A stretch of DNA of 33,125 nt. It comes from Nostoc sp. TH1S01 (GTDB taxonomy: Bacteria > Cyanobacteriota > Cyanobacteriia > Cyanobacteriales > Nostocaceae). The notes under the pieces were generated by a model. It was not told the DNA's origin, did no database searches, and saw only the letters and a list, made by a program, of their open reading frames with translations. This document shows, piece by piece, positions 8,743 through 17,121 of this stretch. The stretch covers positions 1 through 33,125 of the forward strand of contig JAGKSW010000004.1 of NCBI GenBank assembly GCA_018993265.1, given 5' to 3'. Positions within the stretch are counted from its first letter, which is position 1. Each line of letters starts with the position of its first letter. The translations under genes were made by a program, and so were the position numbers.

Positions 8743-10833
8743 TCAAGTAATACCAAAAACGATCACCAAGCCTAAAACTGCGCCAAACACAATCAAGGCA
8801 TAGAATTGAACGCGACCGTTTTCTAAATATTTCAGCCCTTCGCCGCTAACCAGGGTGAAAAATCCGGTCAAGTTGACAGCACCATCAACAACGCGGAAAT
8901 CAACTTCCATGACTTGTCTAGCTACGCGACGCAAGCCAAGGACGAAGACGCGGTGGTAAATATCATCAAAGTACCACTTGTTGAGGGATAGCTCGTACAA
9001 GGGTTTGATTTTAGCAGCGATCGCAGCTGGGTCAATTTTCCCACGTAAATACATCAAGGAAGCCAAGGTAATCCCAATCAAGGAAATCCCCACAGAAGCC
9101 CCCGCCATAATATAAAATTCCGTCGGCTCGAATTCGGCGGCTTTTTCTATAACTTCGGTGAGAGTTTCGTTAGGTGAGTAAATAAATTCCTCGAAGTAAT
9201 TGGCAAAAGGAGTCCCCAACAAACCAATCAAAATCGAAGGCACAGCCAACACGACTAATGGCAAGGTCATTGTCCACGGTGACTCATGGGGAGTATCGCT
9301 GTGATGACCATGTGAACCATGATGGTCGCCTGTAGCAGCTAGTTCACCGTGTTTCATTGCCCCAGGGCCAAAATTCGGTGCTGGTTCGGCTGCTTCCAGT
9401 TCCAGAATGATTGTTGAGGCTTTCTTGAGCTTGTCTTTGATTTTCTCGTCAGTACCCCGGAATTTGCCTTCAAATGTCATGAAATACATTCTGAACATAT
9501 AGAAAGCTGTAATCCCAGCAGTTAGCCAGCCAATTATCCACAAAAAGGGATTTGCTGCAAAAGCCTTGCCGAGAATTTCATCCTTTGACCAGAAACCAGC
9601 AAACGGAGGAATACCAGAAATAGCCAAGCAACCAATCAAGAAAGTTGTGGCAGTAATGGGCATATATTTCCGCAGTTTGCCCATCAGTCGCATATCTTGG
9701 GCTAAAGCGGGGTCATGACCGACGACTCCTTCCATCCCGTGAATTACAGAACCAGAACCCAAGAACAGCATCGCCTTGAAGTAAGCGTGAGTCATCAGGT
9801 GGAATAAACCAGCACTGTAAGCGCCTACTCCCATCGCCATCACCATGTAACCCAATTGGGAAATGGTGGAGTAAGCCAAACCTTTTTTGATGTCGTTTTG
9901 CGTAATCGCAATTGTCGCCCCCAAAAATGCTGTAAATGCCCCAGTAAAGGCAATCACGTTCATAGCGGCGGGAACATGTTCAAAAACAGGGTACATCCGG
10001 GCAACCAGGAATACACCTGCTGCCACCATTGTTGCGGCGTGGATTAAGGCAGAAATGGGGGTCGGGCCTTCCATCGCGTCTGGTAGCCAGACGTGCAGGG
10101 GGAATTGCGCTGATTTCGCAACGGGGCCTAAGAAGACTAAAATCGCAAACAGAATGGCGAGGAAATTGCTGATTGTACCTGCTTGCACTAGCTGAGCGAG
10201 GCGATCGCCCATAATATCAAACTCGAAGCTGCCTGTTGCCCAAAACAGCCCCAAAATACCCAGTAACAAACCAAAGTCACCGACACGGTTGGTTACAAAT
10301 GCTTTTTGACAGGCATCTGCCGCTGACTTGCGATCGTACCAAAAGCCGACCAGCAAGTAGGAACACATACCCACCAGTTCCCAGAATATATAAACTTGCA
10401 CTAAGTTAGGACTGACCACCAGACCCAACATCGAGGAGCCGAATAAGCTCAAATAGGCGTAAAACCTTACATATCCAGGGTCATGAGCCATGTAGCCATC
10501 AGTGTAGACCATGACTAAAAAGGCTACAGTTGTCACAATTACCAGCATGAGGGCTGTCAGGTGGTCAATAGTGTAGCCCATGCTCAGGTGAAAATTCCCT
10601 GCTGCTGCCCACTCCAAAGTTCTTAGATAAGTCGGGTGTCCTTGAATTTGGCTCCACAGCAAGGCAAACGACAAGCCCATCGCTGCTCCCATCAAGGAGA
10701 TAATCAACACAGCGTTGAGTTGCCGCAGGCGGTTAGTCACCTGATTGATCGAGATTAATCCCAAACCGACCAGCATTGCCCCTAAAAGCGGCAAAACCGG
10801 AATCAGCCAGGCATATTCATAGATTGCTTCCAT
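8743..10833 (-). CDS. ndhF: NAD(P)H-quinone oxidoreductase chain 5 (NdhF)
   Basis: A 696-residue polytopic subunit of thylakoid NDH-1, the distal proton-pumping module next to NdhD. Typical elements are FFWELVGMCSYLLVGFWYDR in the first antiporter half (written here as overlapping motifs FWELVGMCSY and LVGFWYDR), AQFPLHVWLPDAMEGPTP, and ISALIHAATMVAAGVFL. A His-rich hydrophilic loop occurs near residues 495-515 (GDHHGSHGHHSD). The C-terminal part carries the long lateral helix and last membrane span, ending near FGIT. Length fits NdhF1. The start is the ATG at 10833, one codon after a GTG. The thioredoxin gene lies upstream with a terminator-like hairpin between, so ndhF likely has its own promoter; a hairpin is present in its leader. 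Confidence 0.97.
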   Translation of the reverse strand: MEAIYEYAWLIPVLPLLGAMLVGLGLISINQVTNRLRQLNAVLIISLMGAAMGLSFALLWSQIQGHPTYLRTLEWAAAGNFHLSMGYTIDHLTALMLVIVTTVAFLVMVYTDGYMAHDPGYVRFYAYLSLFGSSMLGLVVSPNLVQVYIFWELVGMCSYLLVGFWYDRKSAADACQKAFVTNRVGDFGLLLGILGLFWATGSFEFDIMGDRLAQLVQAGTISNFLAILFAILVFLGPVAKSAQFPLHVWLPDAMEGPTPISALIHAATMVAAGVFLVARMYPVFEHVPAAMNVIAFTGAFTAFLGATIAITQNDIKKGLAYSTISQLGYMVMAMGVGAYSAGLFHLMTHAYFKAMLFLGSGSVIHGMEGVVGHDPALAQDMRLMGKLRKYMPITATTFLIGCLAISGIPPFAGFWSKDEILGKAFAANPFLWIIGWLTAGITAFYMFRMYFMTFEGKFRGTDEKIKDKLKKASTIILELEAAEPAPNFGPGAMKHGELAATGDHHGSHGHHSDTPHESPWTMTLPLVVLAVPSILIGLLGTPFANYFEEFIYSPNETLTEVIEKAAEFEPTEFYIMAGASVGISLIGITLASLMYLRGKIDPAAIAAKIKPLYELSLNKWYFDDIYHRVFVLGLRRVARQVMEVDFRVVDGAVNLTGFFTLVSGEGLKYLENGRVQFYALIVFGAVLGLVIVFGIT

Positions 10834-10870
10834 CACTGACGCGTAATTTGAGAATTCTTGACTAGCTTAA

Positions 10871-10908
10871 GACAGTTTTGCGGTGGCTGTCTTCCGCAAG
10901 TAACTGTC
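10871..10908 (-). promoter_or_regulatory. Stem-loop in the ndhF leader
   Basis: Arms 10871-10883 and 10894-10908 pair over 13 bp with a 2-nt bulge and a 10-nt loop. It ends about 38 nt before the ndhF ATG on the transcribed strand. It could affect mRNA stability or translation, or bind a regulator; no known riboswitch class is recognised. Confidence 0.45.
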
Positions 10909-10955
10909 CTGGTCGGAACTGTTAATAATTGTGACACACACCCCTGATGATAAAA

Positions 10956-10985
10956 TACCCCACCCAAGGGTGATTGGGTGAGGTA
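10956..10985 (-). terminator. Terminator-like hairpin after the thioredoxin gene
   Basis: A 7-bp stem (10961-10967 with 10974-10980) is extended by four more pairs beyond one mismatch, with a 6-nt loop. On the minus strand it is followed by a short T-rich run. It lies about 105 bp past the thioredoxin stop and probably separates that transcript from ndhF. Confidence 0.55.
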
Positions 10986-11090
10986 ATTAAGCATGGTTTT
11001 AGATTTACCCTCATGACAACAGGCTATAGTCCATAGTTCAAAAAAATAATTCGCAACCATTGACTATTAGCCATTGACAAATGAGTTATA

Positions 11091-11477
11091 TCATGCTGTA
11101 CGACATTCTAAATCCGCTGTTTGGGGATGGTTGTATATTTTAGAACGGTTTGTGTAGGTGAGCTTGATTTCTTCTAAAGCCAGACGTAAATCGTCTCTAC
11201 CACGAAAACCTTCTAGACGATGTCGGATCATACCGTTTTCTACTAAAAGTAAAGTGGGTAGTGACTTTAAACGATAAGTATTAGATAGTTTGAAATTTTC
11301 ATCCGCATTAACTCCAACCAATTTAATTTGCTCCCCGCATTGTGATTTAAATTGCAACAATAAAGGGTGAATAATGCGGCATAAGCCGCACCAAGGTGCT
11401 TCAAAATTAACTAAAACAGGTACTGGAGATTCTAAAACTTCTTGAGTAAATGTCCGCTCACTAACCGACAACACCAT
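11091..11477 (-). CDS. Thioredoxin with WCGLC active site
   Basis: A 128-residue single-domain thioredoxin, cytosolic thiol-disulfide oxidoreductase fold. EAPWCGLCRIIHPLL carries the active-site cysteines, with Leu replacing the usual Pro of WCGPC. KSLPTLLLVENG supplies the cis-Pro loop, and RLEGFRGRDDL follows as in the family. The C-terminus carries about 20 extra polar residues. The WCGLC variant suggests the cyanobacteria-specific C-type thioredoxin, with shifted redox potential or partner choice; that grouping is from memory. I chose the ATG at 11477, preceded by GAGG about 8 nt upstream, over a TTG at 11510 that would add 11 atypical residues. It lies between Z-ISO and ndhF on the same strand. 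Confidence 0.92.
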   Translation of the reverse strand: MVLSVSERTFTQEVLESPVPVLVNFEAPWCGLCRIIHPLLLQFKSQCGEQIKLVGVNADENFKLSNTYRLKSLPTLLLVENGMIRHRLEGFRGRDDLRLALEEIKLTYTNRSKIYNHPQTADLECRTA

Positions 11478-11886
11478 GACGCCTCGAAAATTATAGGGTT
11501 TTAATATCAAACTAGCTATCAGCAGAAAGGATTGGCAACCTAGTCAACACCTATCTATGAAGCAGTATTCAGGATTGAGATGATTAAAAAATTACTACCG
11601 CTTTGATTTTAACTTTGATAAAAAAGCCAGCACGAATTTTACGGTGGCTTTTAGATTTTTTTAACTCCCGATTGCCGCTGTGATAGAGGGTGTTGAGAAG
11701 ACTGTGCCATTAAATTCTCAACCAAGACATTTGACCAGCGACTTACCACTATTTTGAAGATCAAACTGGTTAAGCTTACTCCCACTGACAACTATTTGAA
11801 TAGATCCTACATTGATTTGGCAGCAATTGATAAGTAGAAATTTTCATTCACTAGGATTTTTTGTTGATAGTGGGGATCAGCAAAAA
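11478..11886. other. Intergenic region between thioredoxin and Z-ISO genes
   Basis: A 409-bp gap with no credible gene. Its main feature is the bidirectional terminator at 11621-11662. The rest should hold the thioredoxin promoter, but no clear -35/-10 pair was recognised. Confidence 0.5.
11621..11662. terminator. Bidirectional rho-independent terminator
   Basis: Arms AAAAGCCA (11622-11629) and TGGCTTTT (11645-11652) form an 8-bp stem. A run of seven T follows on the plus strand and six T on the minus strand. It lies about 230 bp past the Z-ISO stop and upstream of the thioredoxin gene. Confidence 0.65.
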
Positions 11887-12609
11887 TTACAATCTGATAT
11901 TACTAGTTGCTACTGTCAACAGTGGATGTGACCACCACAGCAGAGCTACAAAAATTGCTACTCCTAAATAAGCAGGACGGAGAAATTCCTGCCATAAGAT
12001 AGATTGACGACCATCAATAATTGCTTTAAAGGGAATGATGGAAGTTCTTTGTTTGACAAGTTCAAAAGCTTCTCCGTAACGTTGGGATAAGCGGCGATCG
12101 CCATGCCAAACTCCAAATAAGTGATGTAATACTAATCCCAAAGATGTGACTAAGGTAAAGCTTGTCCCTAACCACAAAGTGTGGGCGATACACCAAATAA
12201 TTTGTCCTACCATCTGGGGATGACGGGTAATGCGGATAATCCCGGTTTCATACAGATGGACTTGGGGCTTTTGAATAGCAGCAATTTCTAGTAGATTGAA
12301 GGTGGCAGGATACAAAAACAAAAACGAAATTGCTGACAACACCCAAACTACAGCTTGTATTCCTGGTACTCCCTGTACCTGCCACATTTGCCAGCCATCA
12401 TAGCGGTGGTTAAAAAAGTAAATTATTAGGATGACAGCCAACGGTAAACTAACTAATGCAAACAAAATGCGATAAAGCCTTGCTCCTATGTGCTTCTCAG
12501 CCAATGGACGTAAAGCAGCCCCACCGCTGTGGGCGATCGCAAAAGCAAATTGTAACCCCAACATGACAAAATGACTGGGAGTAAACAAAGGATTAGGCAT
12601 CGTAGACAT
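11887..12609 (-). CDS. Z-ISO: 15-cis-zeta-carotene isomerase (Z-ISO), NnrU family
   Basis: A 240-residue polytopic membrane protein of the NnrU/Z-ISO family, with about six hydrophobic segments. The central stretch is strikingly like plant plastid Z-ISO: GVPGIQAVVWVLSAISFLFL, YPATFNLLEIAAI, ETGIIRITRHPQMVGQ, HHLFGVWHGDRRL and YGEAFELVKQRTSIIPF all match the plant pattern as I recall it. Z-ISO isomerises the 15-cis bond of zeta-carotene between the desaturation steps of carotenoid synthesis, using heme b with histidine ligands; candidate His residues are present in the HSGG, TRHP and HHLF motifs. A Synechocystis homologue has been shown to be needed for carotenoid synthesis without light. Annotation pipelines often call this only 'NnrU'. 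It is divergent from rbcR. ATG at 12609 or 12600 are both possible starts. Confidence 0.85.
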   Translation of the reverse strand: MSTMPNPLFTPSHFVMLGLQFAFAIAHSGGAALRPLAEKHIGARLYRILFALVSLPLAVILIIYFFNHRYDGWQMWQVQGVPGIQAVVWVLSAISFLFLYPATFNLLEIAAIQKPQVHLYETGIIRITRHPQMVGQIIWCIAHTLWLGTSFTLVTSLGLVLHHLFGVWHGDRRLSQRYGEAFELVKQRTSIIPFKAIIDGRQSILWQEFLRPAYLGVAIFVALLWWSHPLLTVATSNIRL

Positions 12610-12673
12610 GGGTGAAGTTATTTAAACAAAAGTTAATACAGTACAACCAATAACACAAAGTATTCAACAGGGG

Positions 12674-12716
12674 ACTTGAAAAAAAATGCAGTAGTACTGT
12701 TTTTTTCGAGTCAAGT
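12674..12716. promoter_or_regulatory. Palindrome centred on CAGTAGTACTG in the Z-ISO/rbcR promoter region
   Basis: CAGTA-G-TACTG (12689-12699) is a perfect palindrome flanked by A-tract and T-tract and then by ACTTGA/TCAAGT, giving a long imperfect hairpin. It lies between divergent genes, where an operator is expected. The half-site CAGTA/TACTG recurs upstream of the coiled-coil operon near 32.6-32.7 kb. Confidence 0.4.
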
Positions 12717-12732
12717 CTTCAGGTTTTAAGAT

Positions 12733-12779
12733 GCAATAAATCCTTTCTCACTTTTTTGTGAGCAAACCCGATTTATTGC
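12733..12779 (+). promoter_or_regulatory. Nested stem-loop in the rbcR leader
   Basis: An outer 10-bp stem (GCAATAAATC with GATTTATTGC) encloses an inner CTCAC/GTGAG stem with a six-T loop. It ends 37 nt before the rbcR ATG. It may be a leader structure controlling rbcR expression, or part of a regulator site; this is inferred from structure only. Confidence 0.45.
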
Positions 12780-12816
12780 CAAAGCTGCTCCTTTCAAAGT
12801 TTGTGGGTTGAGCCTT

Positions 12817-13830
12817 ATGTCTGACCTTCCTTTCACTTTAGATCAGTTACGTATCCTGAAAGCGATCGCTGTAGAAGGGAGCTTCAAGCGCGCCGCTGAT
12901 AGTCTTTATGTCTCCCAACCTGCCGTGAGTTTGCAAGTGCAGAACCTAGAACGGCAACTGGATGTCCCTTTATTCGACCGTGGTGGCCGTCGCGCCCAAT
13001 TAACCGAAGCCGGACATCTACTTTTAAGTTACGGCGAAAAAATCCTCAGTCTGTGTCAAGAAACCTGCCGCGCCATTGAGGATTTGCAAAATCTCCAAGG
13101 CGGTACATTAATTGTCGGTGCTTCTCAAACCACCGGAACTTATTTATTGCCGAGAATGATCGGGATGTTCCGCCAAAAATATCCCGATGTCGCGGTGCAA
13201 CTGCACGTTCACTCGACTCGTCGGACTGCTTGGAGTGTAGCCAATGGCCAAGTTGATTTAGCCATCATCGGTGGAGAAATTCCTGGTGAATTAGCAGAAT
13301 CTTTGGAAATTATTCCTTACGCTGAAGATGAACTGGCATTGATTCTGCCAGTCTTTCATCCCTTTGCCAAACTGGACACCATTCAAAAAGACGACCTATA
13401 TAAATTACAATTCATCGCTTTAGATTCCCAATCAACTATTCGCAAGGTTATCGATCAAGTACTAGCACGCTGCGAGATTGATACCAGACGTTTCAGGATA
13501 GAAATGGAACTAAATTCCATAGAAGCAATCAAAAATGCTGTGCAATCAGGCTTAGGTGCAGCCTTTGTTTCGACATCCGCGATCGCTAAAGAACTACAAA
13601 TGGGTGTGCTTCACTGTTCCCCAATCGAAGGCGTAGTCGTCAAACGCACACTATGGCTGATTTTTAATCCCAACCGCTATAGATCCAAAGCAGCAGAGGC
13701 ATTCAGTCAGGAAATTTTACCGCAGTTTGCTACTCCAGGATGGAACCAAGACCTGATAAAATTGTCGCAAAAAAAGCTAGTAATCAATACATTAGATGTA
13801 GCAACACCCAGTTCCTCTGACGAGGGCTGA
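12817..13830 (+). CDS. rbcR: LysR-type regulator RbcR (PacR) of carbon assimilation
   Basis: A 337-residue LysR-type activator. Residues 1-65 form the winged HTH ([40 protein letters not shown]), and about 90-300 the effector-binding domain ([54 protein letters not shown]). The sequence matches the RbcR/Ycf30 subgroup that activates rbcLS and related genes; its Anabaena orthologue PacR controls photosynthetic carbon assimilation and photoprotection. NdhR and CmpR start differently. The ATG at 12817 ([10 protein letters not shown]) is chosen over a TTG three codons earlier because the family starts there. The ligand is not readable from sequence. Location next to NDH-1 and carotenoid genes suits its role. 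Confidence 0.93.
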   Translation: MSDLPFTLDQLRILKAIAVEGSFKRAADSLYVSQPAVSLQVQNLERQLDVPLFDRGGRRAQLTEAGHLLLSYGEKILSLCQETCRAIEDLQNLQGGTLIVGASQTTGTYLLPRMIGMFRQKYPDVAVQLHVHSTRRTAWSVANGQVDLAIIGGEIPGELAESLEIIPYAEDELALILPVFHPFAKLDTIQKDDLYKLQFIALDSQSTIRKVIDQVLARCEIDTRRFRIEMELNSIEAIKNAVQSGLGAAFVSTSAIAKELQMGVLHCSPIEGVVVKRTLWLIFNPNRYRSKAAEAFSQEILPQFATPGWNQDLIKLSQKKLVINTLDVATPSSSDEG

Positions 13831-13834
13831 TACT

Positions 13835-13902
13835 TGTCAATAGTCAATAGTCATTAGATAAGGGCTACAGGCTATTGACTATTAACTGTGGACTATTGAC
13901 TA
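13835..13902. repeat. Heptamer repeats GTCAATA/TATTGAC in inverted arrangement
   Basis: GTCAATA occurs twice in tandem on the left (13837-13850) and its complement recurs on the right (about 13873-13880 and 13894-13900). The result is a large imperfect stem between rbcR and the kinase gene. This is a short tandemly repeated repetitive sequence of the type common in heterocystous cyanobacteria; it may also end rbcR transcripts. Confidence 0.6.
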
Positions 13903-13911
13903 AAAACTAAC

Positions 13912-15270
13912 ATGGAAGCTTACTGCACTCGTCCACGTTGCCCCCGCCCGAAAAACTACTTTGCCGACTTAGATGATGTGTCAGCCCTCAAAACAGCGCA
14001 GCAAAAATATTGCGCCACATGTGGTATGCCACTCATCCTCGATGGTAGATATATGTCTACTAAATTACTGGGTCGGGGAGGATTTGCCTCCGCCTTTCTC
14101 GCACGCGATCGCCGCATTCCTGGAATTCGCGCCTGTGTAGTCAAACAGTTCCAACCTGCGGAAGACATTAGTGCTAATCAACTGCGAATTGCCCAACAAC
14201 TGTTTGAAAGAGAAGCCGATGTCTTAGCCGAAATTGGCCGAGAACACGAACAAATACCAGAACTATACGCTTTTTTTCCAATCACAGTTCCTAGTTTCAC
14301 CCAGCCCAATCACGAAGAACAGTTTTTTTACTTAGTACAAGAATATATTGATGGGCTAAATCTTGAGGAAGAATTAAATCAAAAGGGGAAGTTTTCGGAA
14401 ACAGAAGTTTTATACATGTTGCAGGAAATCCTCAAGATTCTCAAGTTTGTCCATGACAAGGGCATTCTTCATCGAGACATCAAGCCCTCGAATATTATGC
14501 GCCGTCAAGATGGAAAATTATTTCTCTTAGATTTTGGCGCAGTCAAGCAAGTTACAAATGTGGCATCAGGTACAGTGACCTCATCGACGGGAATTTATTC
14601 AGCAGGATTTGCCCCCCCAGAACAAATGACAGGGAATCAAGTATTCCCCAGCACTGATTTATATGCTTTAGCTGTGACTGCTGTTACCTTACTCACGGGT
14701 GAAGCAGCAACCCAGCTATTCGATCCTCTAATTAATCAGTGGACATGGCGATCACGTGTGAATATTAACCCACACCTAGCTGATGTTTTAGATAAAATGC
14801 TTTTGCCTGCTGTTAGTCAACGCTTTCAATCAGCCGATGAGGTGCTAAAAGCACTTTTTCCCCAGTTAATACCCCCAACTACTCTAGGAAATAGGGCACC
14901 GCAGATAATACAGCCACATTCCTCTTTTTCCACCCAGGAGTTATTAACAGGAGCAGCTTTTAGCGGTTTTGAAGGTGCGTTGATTGCGATCGCCCTATTT
15001 AGTCTGATACCATCACCCATCATCGCTTTGAGTATCACTATCGTGATTTTGAGTGTGATCATTTTTGCTCAAACTCGACGCTGGATTAAAAAAACAGATT
15101 TATTAATTATTGCAACAATTACCTTTGCGATTCTTCTGTTTGTTCCTTTCTTACAGGCAGGAATGGATATTCAACAAATAGTAATATTAGGATTTGCTGG
15201 CAGCTTAGTAGCTATTGCCGTTACAACATTATTTCAACTTATATATAAGATATTGTCTATGATGTTTTAA
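13912..15270 (+). CDS. Membrane-anchored Ser/Thr protein kinase with N-terminal zinc ribbon
   Basis: A 452-residue Hanks-type kinase. Residues 1-40 have two Cys pairs (C5, C10, C34, C37) spaced as a zinc ribbon, common in cyanobacterial kinases. The kinase domain spans about 47-310: GRGGFAS (54-60), VVKQF (K78), HRDIKPSN (187-194, catalytic D189), DFG (207-209), FAPPEQ (233-238). All catalytic residues are present, so it should be active. Residues 340-450 hold about three to four membrane segments and no folded extracellular sensor. The next gene, 146 bp downstream on the same strand, encodes a membrane-anchored PstS-like protein, which may supply the missing external sensor. The target is unknown. 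Confidence 0.93.
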   Translation: MEAYCTRPRCPRPKNYFADLDDVSALKTAQQKYCATCGMPLILDGRYMSTKLLGRGGFASAFLARDRRIPGIRACVVKQFQPAEDISANQLRIAQQLFEREADVLAEIGREHEQIPELYAFFPITVPSFTQPNHEEQFFYLVQEYIDGLNLEEELNQKGKFSETEVLYMLQEILKILKFVHDKGILHRDIKPSNIMRRQDGKLFLLDFGAVKQVTNVASGTVTSSTGIYSAGFAPPEQMTGNQVFPSTDLYALAVTAVTLLTGEAATQLFDPLINQWTWRSRVNINPHLADVLDKMLLPAVSQRFQSADEVLKALFPQLIPPTTLGNRAPQIIQPHSSFSTQELLTGAAFSGFEGALIAIALFSLIPSPIIALSITIVILSVIIFAQTRRWIKKTDLLIIATITFAILLFVPFLQAGMDIQQIVILGFAGSLVAIAVTTLFQLIYKILSMMF

Positions 15271-15416
15271 CTAAAACTAAGTACTCATCTAATTTTCTGC
15301 CTCAACCAATAATTTCAGGAATCCAATCGAGTTACTGTGTAGCAGATTTCGTACAATTAAAATCGCAACTAGAGGATGAGAGTTTAACCAAACTTTAACC
15401 TAGAGTTACCCATAAA

Positions 15417-16493
15417 ATGAGAAATTACTTTCAGGGTAAGAAAACTACACCACCAAATATGGCGCAACAAAATAGAACTAATGAAACTAAAGTTTTGGTT
15501 CTAACACTAGCAATCACCTTGGGACTAGTGGGTGGTTTGTTGTGGTGGTTTTCTCAAAACTATGGTACAAAAGCCAACTATTTTACAAAAACAAGGGTAG
15601 AAACACCAAATACTGATACGTTCTCTCAAGTACTTGAGGTTCCTACGGGATTATTTAGTTATGGGGGTAGTACTACTTGGGCTCCTATTCGTCAGCAGGT
15701 AGATTCAGCAGTGGCAATTGTCTGGCCTAAGTTTCAACTACGTTACACTGAACCAATTGGATCTGCACCTGGTTCTGGAACTGGAATTAAGATGTTGCTG
15801 GGTAATCAGTTAGCATTTTCACAGTCTTCTCGCGCTTTGAAACCAGAAGAAAACGAACAGGCAAAACAATTGGGATTTACACTCAAAGCAGTTCCAGTAG
15901 CAATTGATGGAATTGCGATCGCTGTTCACCCGAATCTCAATCTTCCTGGGTTAACCCTCAGTCAACTAAAAGATATTTACACAGGTAAAGTTACTAATTG
16001 GGAACAGTTAGGTGGGACAAATTTAGCCATAACACCATACTCTCGCCGTCCAGAAGATAGTGGTACCATCGAGTTTTTTGAAGAGAACGTTCTAGGGCAA
16101 GAAAAATTTGGTAGCAATGTGCAATTTATCGATACTACAACTAATGCCTTAAAAGAAATAGCCAAAAATCCTGGTGCCATTTACTATGCATCAGCGCCAG
16201 AGGTAGTGGGACAGTGTAGCATCAAAGCCTTACCACTAGGACGACAGCCAGACAAACTAGTGGAACCTTACAAAAAACCTTATATTCCTTTAGATAAATG
16301 TCCACAACAGCGTAATCAACTAAATACAGAAGCATTTCAAACTGGCGAATATCCCATCACTCGGCGTTTATTTATCATTGTTAAACAAAATGGACAAAGC
16401 GATCAGCAAGCAGGTGAAGCTTACGCCAACTTGTTACTCACGGATCAAGGCCAAGAATTAATTGCTAAAGCAGGATTTGTCAGACTTCGTTAA
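15417..16493 (+). CDS. Membrane-anchored PstS-like substrate-binding protein
   Basis: A 358-residue protein with a polar N-terminus, one membrane segment (about residues 28-46, LVLTLAITLGLVGGLLWWF) and no lipobox, then a type-2 periplasmic-binding fold of the PstS-like family. Visible elements are FSYGGSTTWAPI, a Gly/Ser-rich GSAPGSGTGIKML loop where phosphate binders contact the ligand, AIAVHPNLNLPGLTLSQLKDIYTGKVTNW (LKDIYTGKVTNW is the family signature), and YSRRPEDSGTIEFF. No transporter permease or ATPase lies nearby. This, and the kinase just upstream, point to sensing or scavenging of phosphate or another anion rather than classical transport. The ATG at 15417 is used; ATG 15459 is an alternative. 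Both keep the membrane anchor. Confidence 0.88.
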   Translation: MRNYFQGKKTTPPNMAQQNRTNETKVLVLTLAITLGLVGGLLWWFSQNYGTKANYFTKTRVETPNTDTFSQVLEVPTGLFSYGGSTTWAPIRQQVDSAVAIVWPKFQLRYTEPIGSAPGSGTGIKMLLGNQLAFSQSSRALKPEENEQAKQLGFTLKAVPVAIDGIAIAVHPNLNLPGLTLSQLKDIYTGKVTNWEQLGGTNLAITPYSRRPEDSGTIEFFEENVLGQEKFGSNVQFIDTTTNALKEIAKNPGAIYYASAPEVVGQCSIKALPLGRQPDKLVEPYKKPYIPLDKCPQQRNQLNTEAFQTGEYPITRRLFIIVKQNGQSDQQAGEAYANLLLTDQGQELIAKAGFVRLR

Positions 16494-17121
16494 TCATTCC
16501 GCACCTAGTGGTCTGTGGAGACTGGGTGTAGGGGTAAAAGGGTATGGGGTGTAAGGGTTTTGAATAGCTAAACCCCTATACCCCTACACCCTTGCCCAAA
16601 CCATCTCACTGCGTAAGGTAAAAATGATAATTGGAGCCTAAACCTAGGCTCCAATTCTATAAATAACCTGTATTTCCACTGCACCGCTGATAACAACTAG
16701 ACAGACAATTGCACTGAAATAAGTCTTGGGTAATCAATACTTTCGACTCGAATTTTGAGTTTGTTTTCAAGATCACCCAAACTTTATATAAAGTTGGCTG
16801 ATATTTTTTTGGTGTTTACTACGCTTTTGCCTTGAACAGACATCATCTTTAATTTAGTTCCTGCTCTTGGAAGGCAAACAAGACAGTCAATAAGTTCTCT
16901 ACCAAGAACTATTATTTTTCCCTTGTGAATATCTTGTAAAAGAAACAAACTTCACACAAAGGCTTTTTTATCCAGAAATTACCCGATTACGCACAATCTG
17001 TTTGTGGTGGTCAAACAGATTGGTCAAACACAGCAGTAAGAAGGTGTTGCTGCGCCAACTTACTGATGACTGATCGGGTTCAAATTCTGATAGATGCCGT
17101 TACAGGAACTCTGAATGCGTC
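16494..17121. other. Hairpin-rich intergenic region
   Basis: 628 bp without a credible protein gene. In order it contains: a 13-bp perfect inverted repeat (16524-16536 with 16579-16591) made of GGGTGTA-like tandem units; an 11-bp perfect stem with AACC loop (16630-16655); an 8-bp stem closing a 53-nt segment (16826-16833 with 16871-16878); a 6-bp stem followed by a T-rich run (about 16893-16919); and an 11-bp perfect stem with 7-nt loop (16994-17022). The first two likely end the PstS-like gene. The middle part could encode a small RNA; no promoter was identified with certainty. Confidence 0.5.
16630..16655. terminator. 11-bp perfect hairpin downstream of the PstS-like gene
   Basis: Arms 16630-16640 and 16645-16655 pair perfectly around an AACC loop. 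No T-run follows, so it is a weak candidate for intrinsic termination; it may instead stabilise the 3' end. Confidence 0.45.

Noticed and set aside
10833-11060. 75-codon open frame on the minus strand overlapping the ndhF start
   Set aside because: It covers the thioredoxin terminator hairpin and the ndhF leader stem, has no ribosome-binding site, and its composition is unlike a protein. It is chance reading of the leader.
17075-17110. tRNA T-arm-like GGGTTCAAATTC
   Set aside because: No acceptor or anticodon stems can be built around it.
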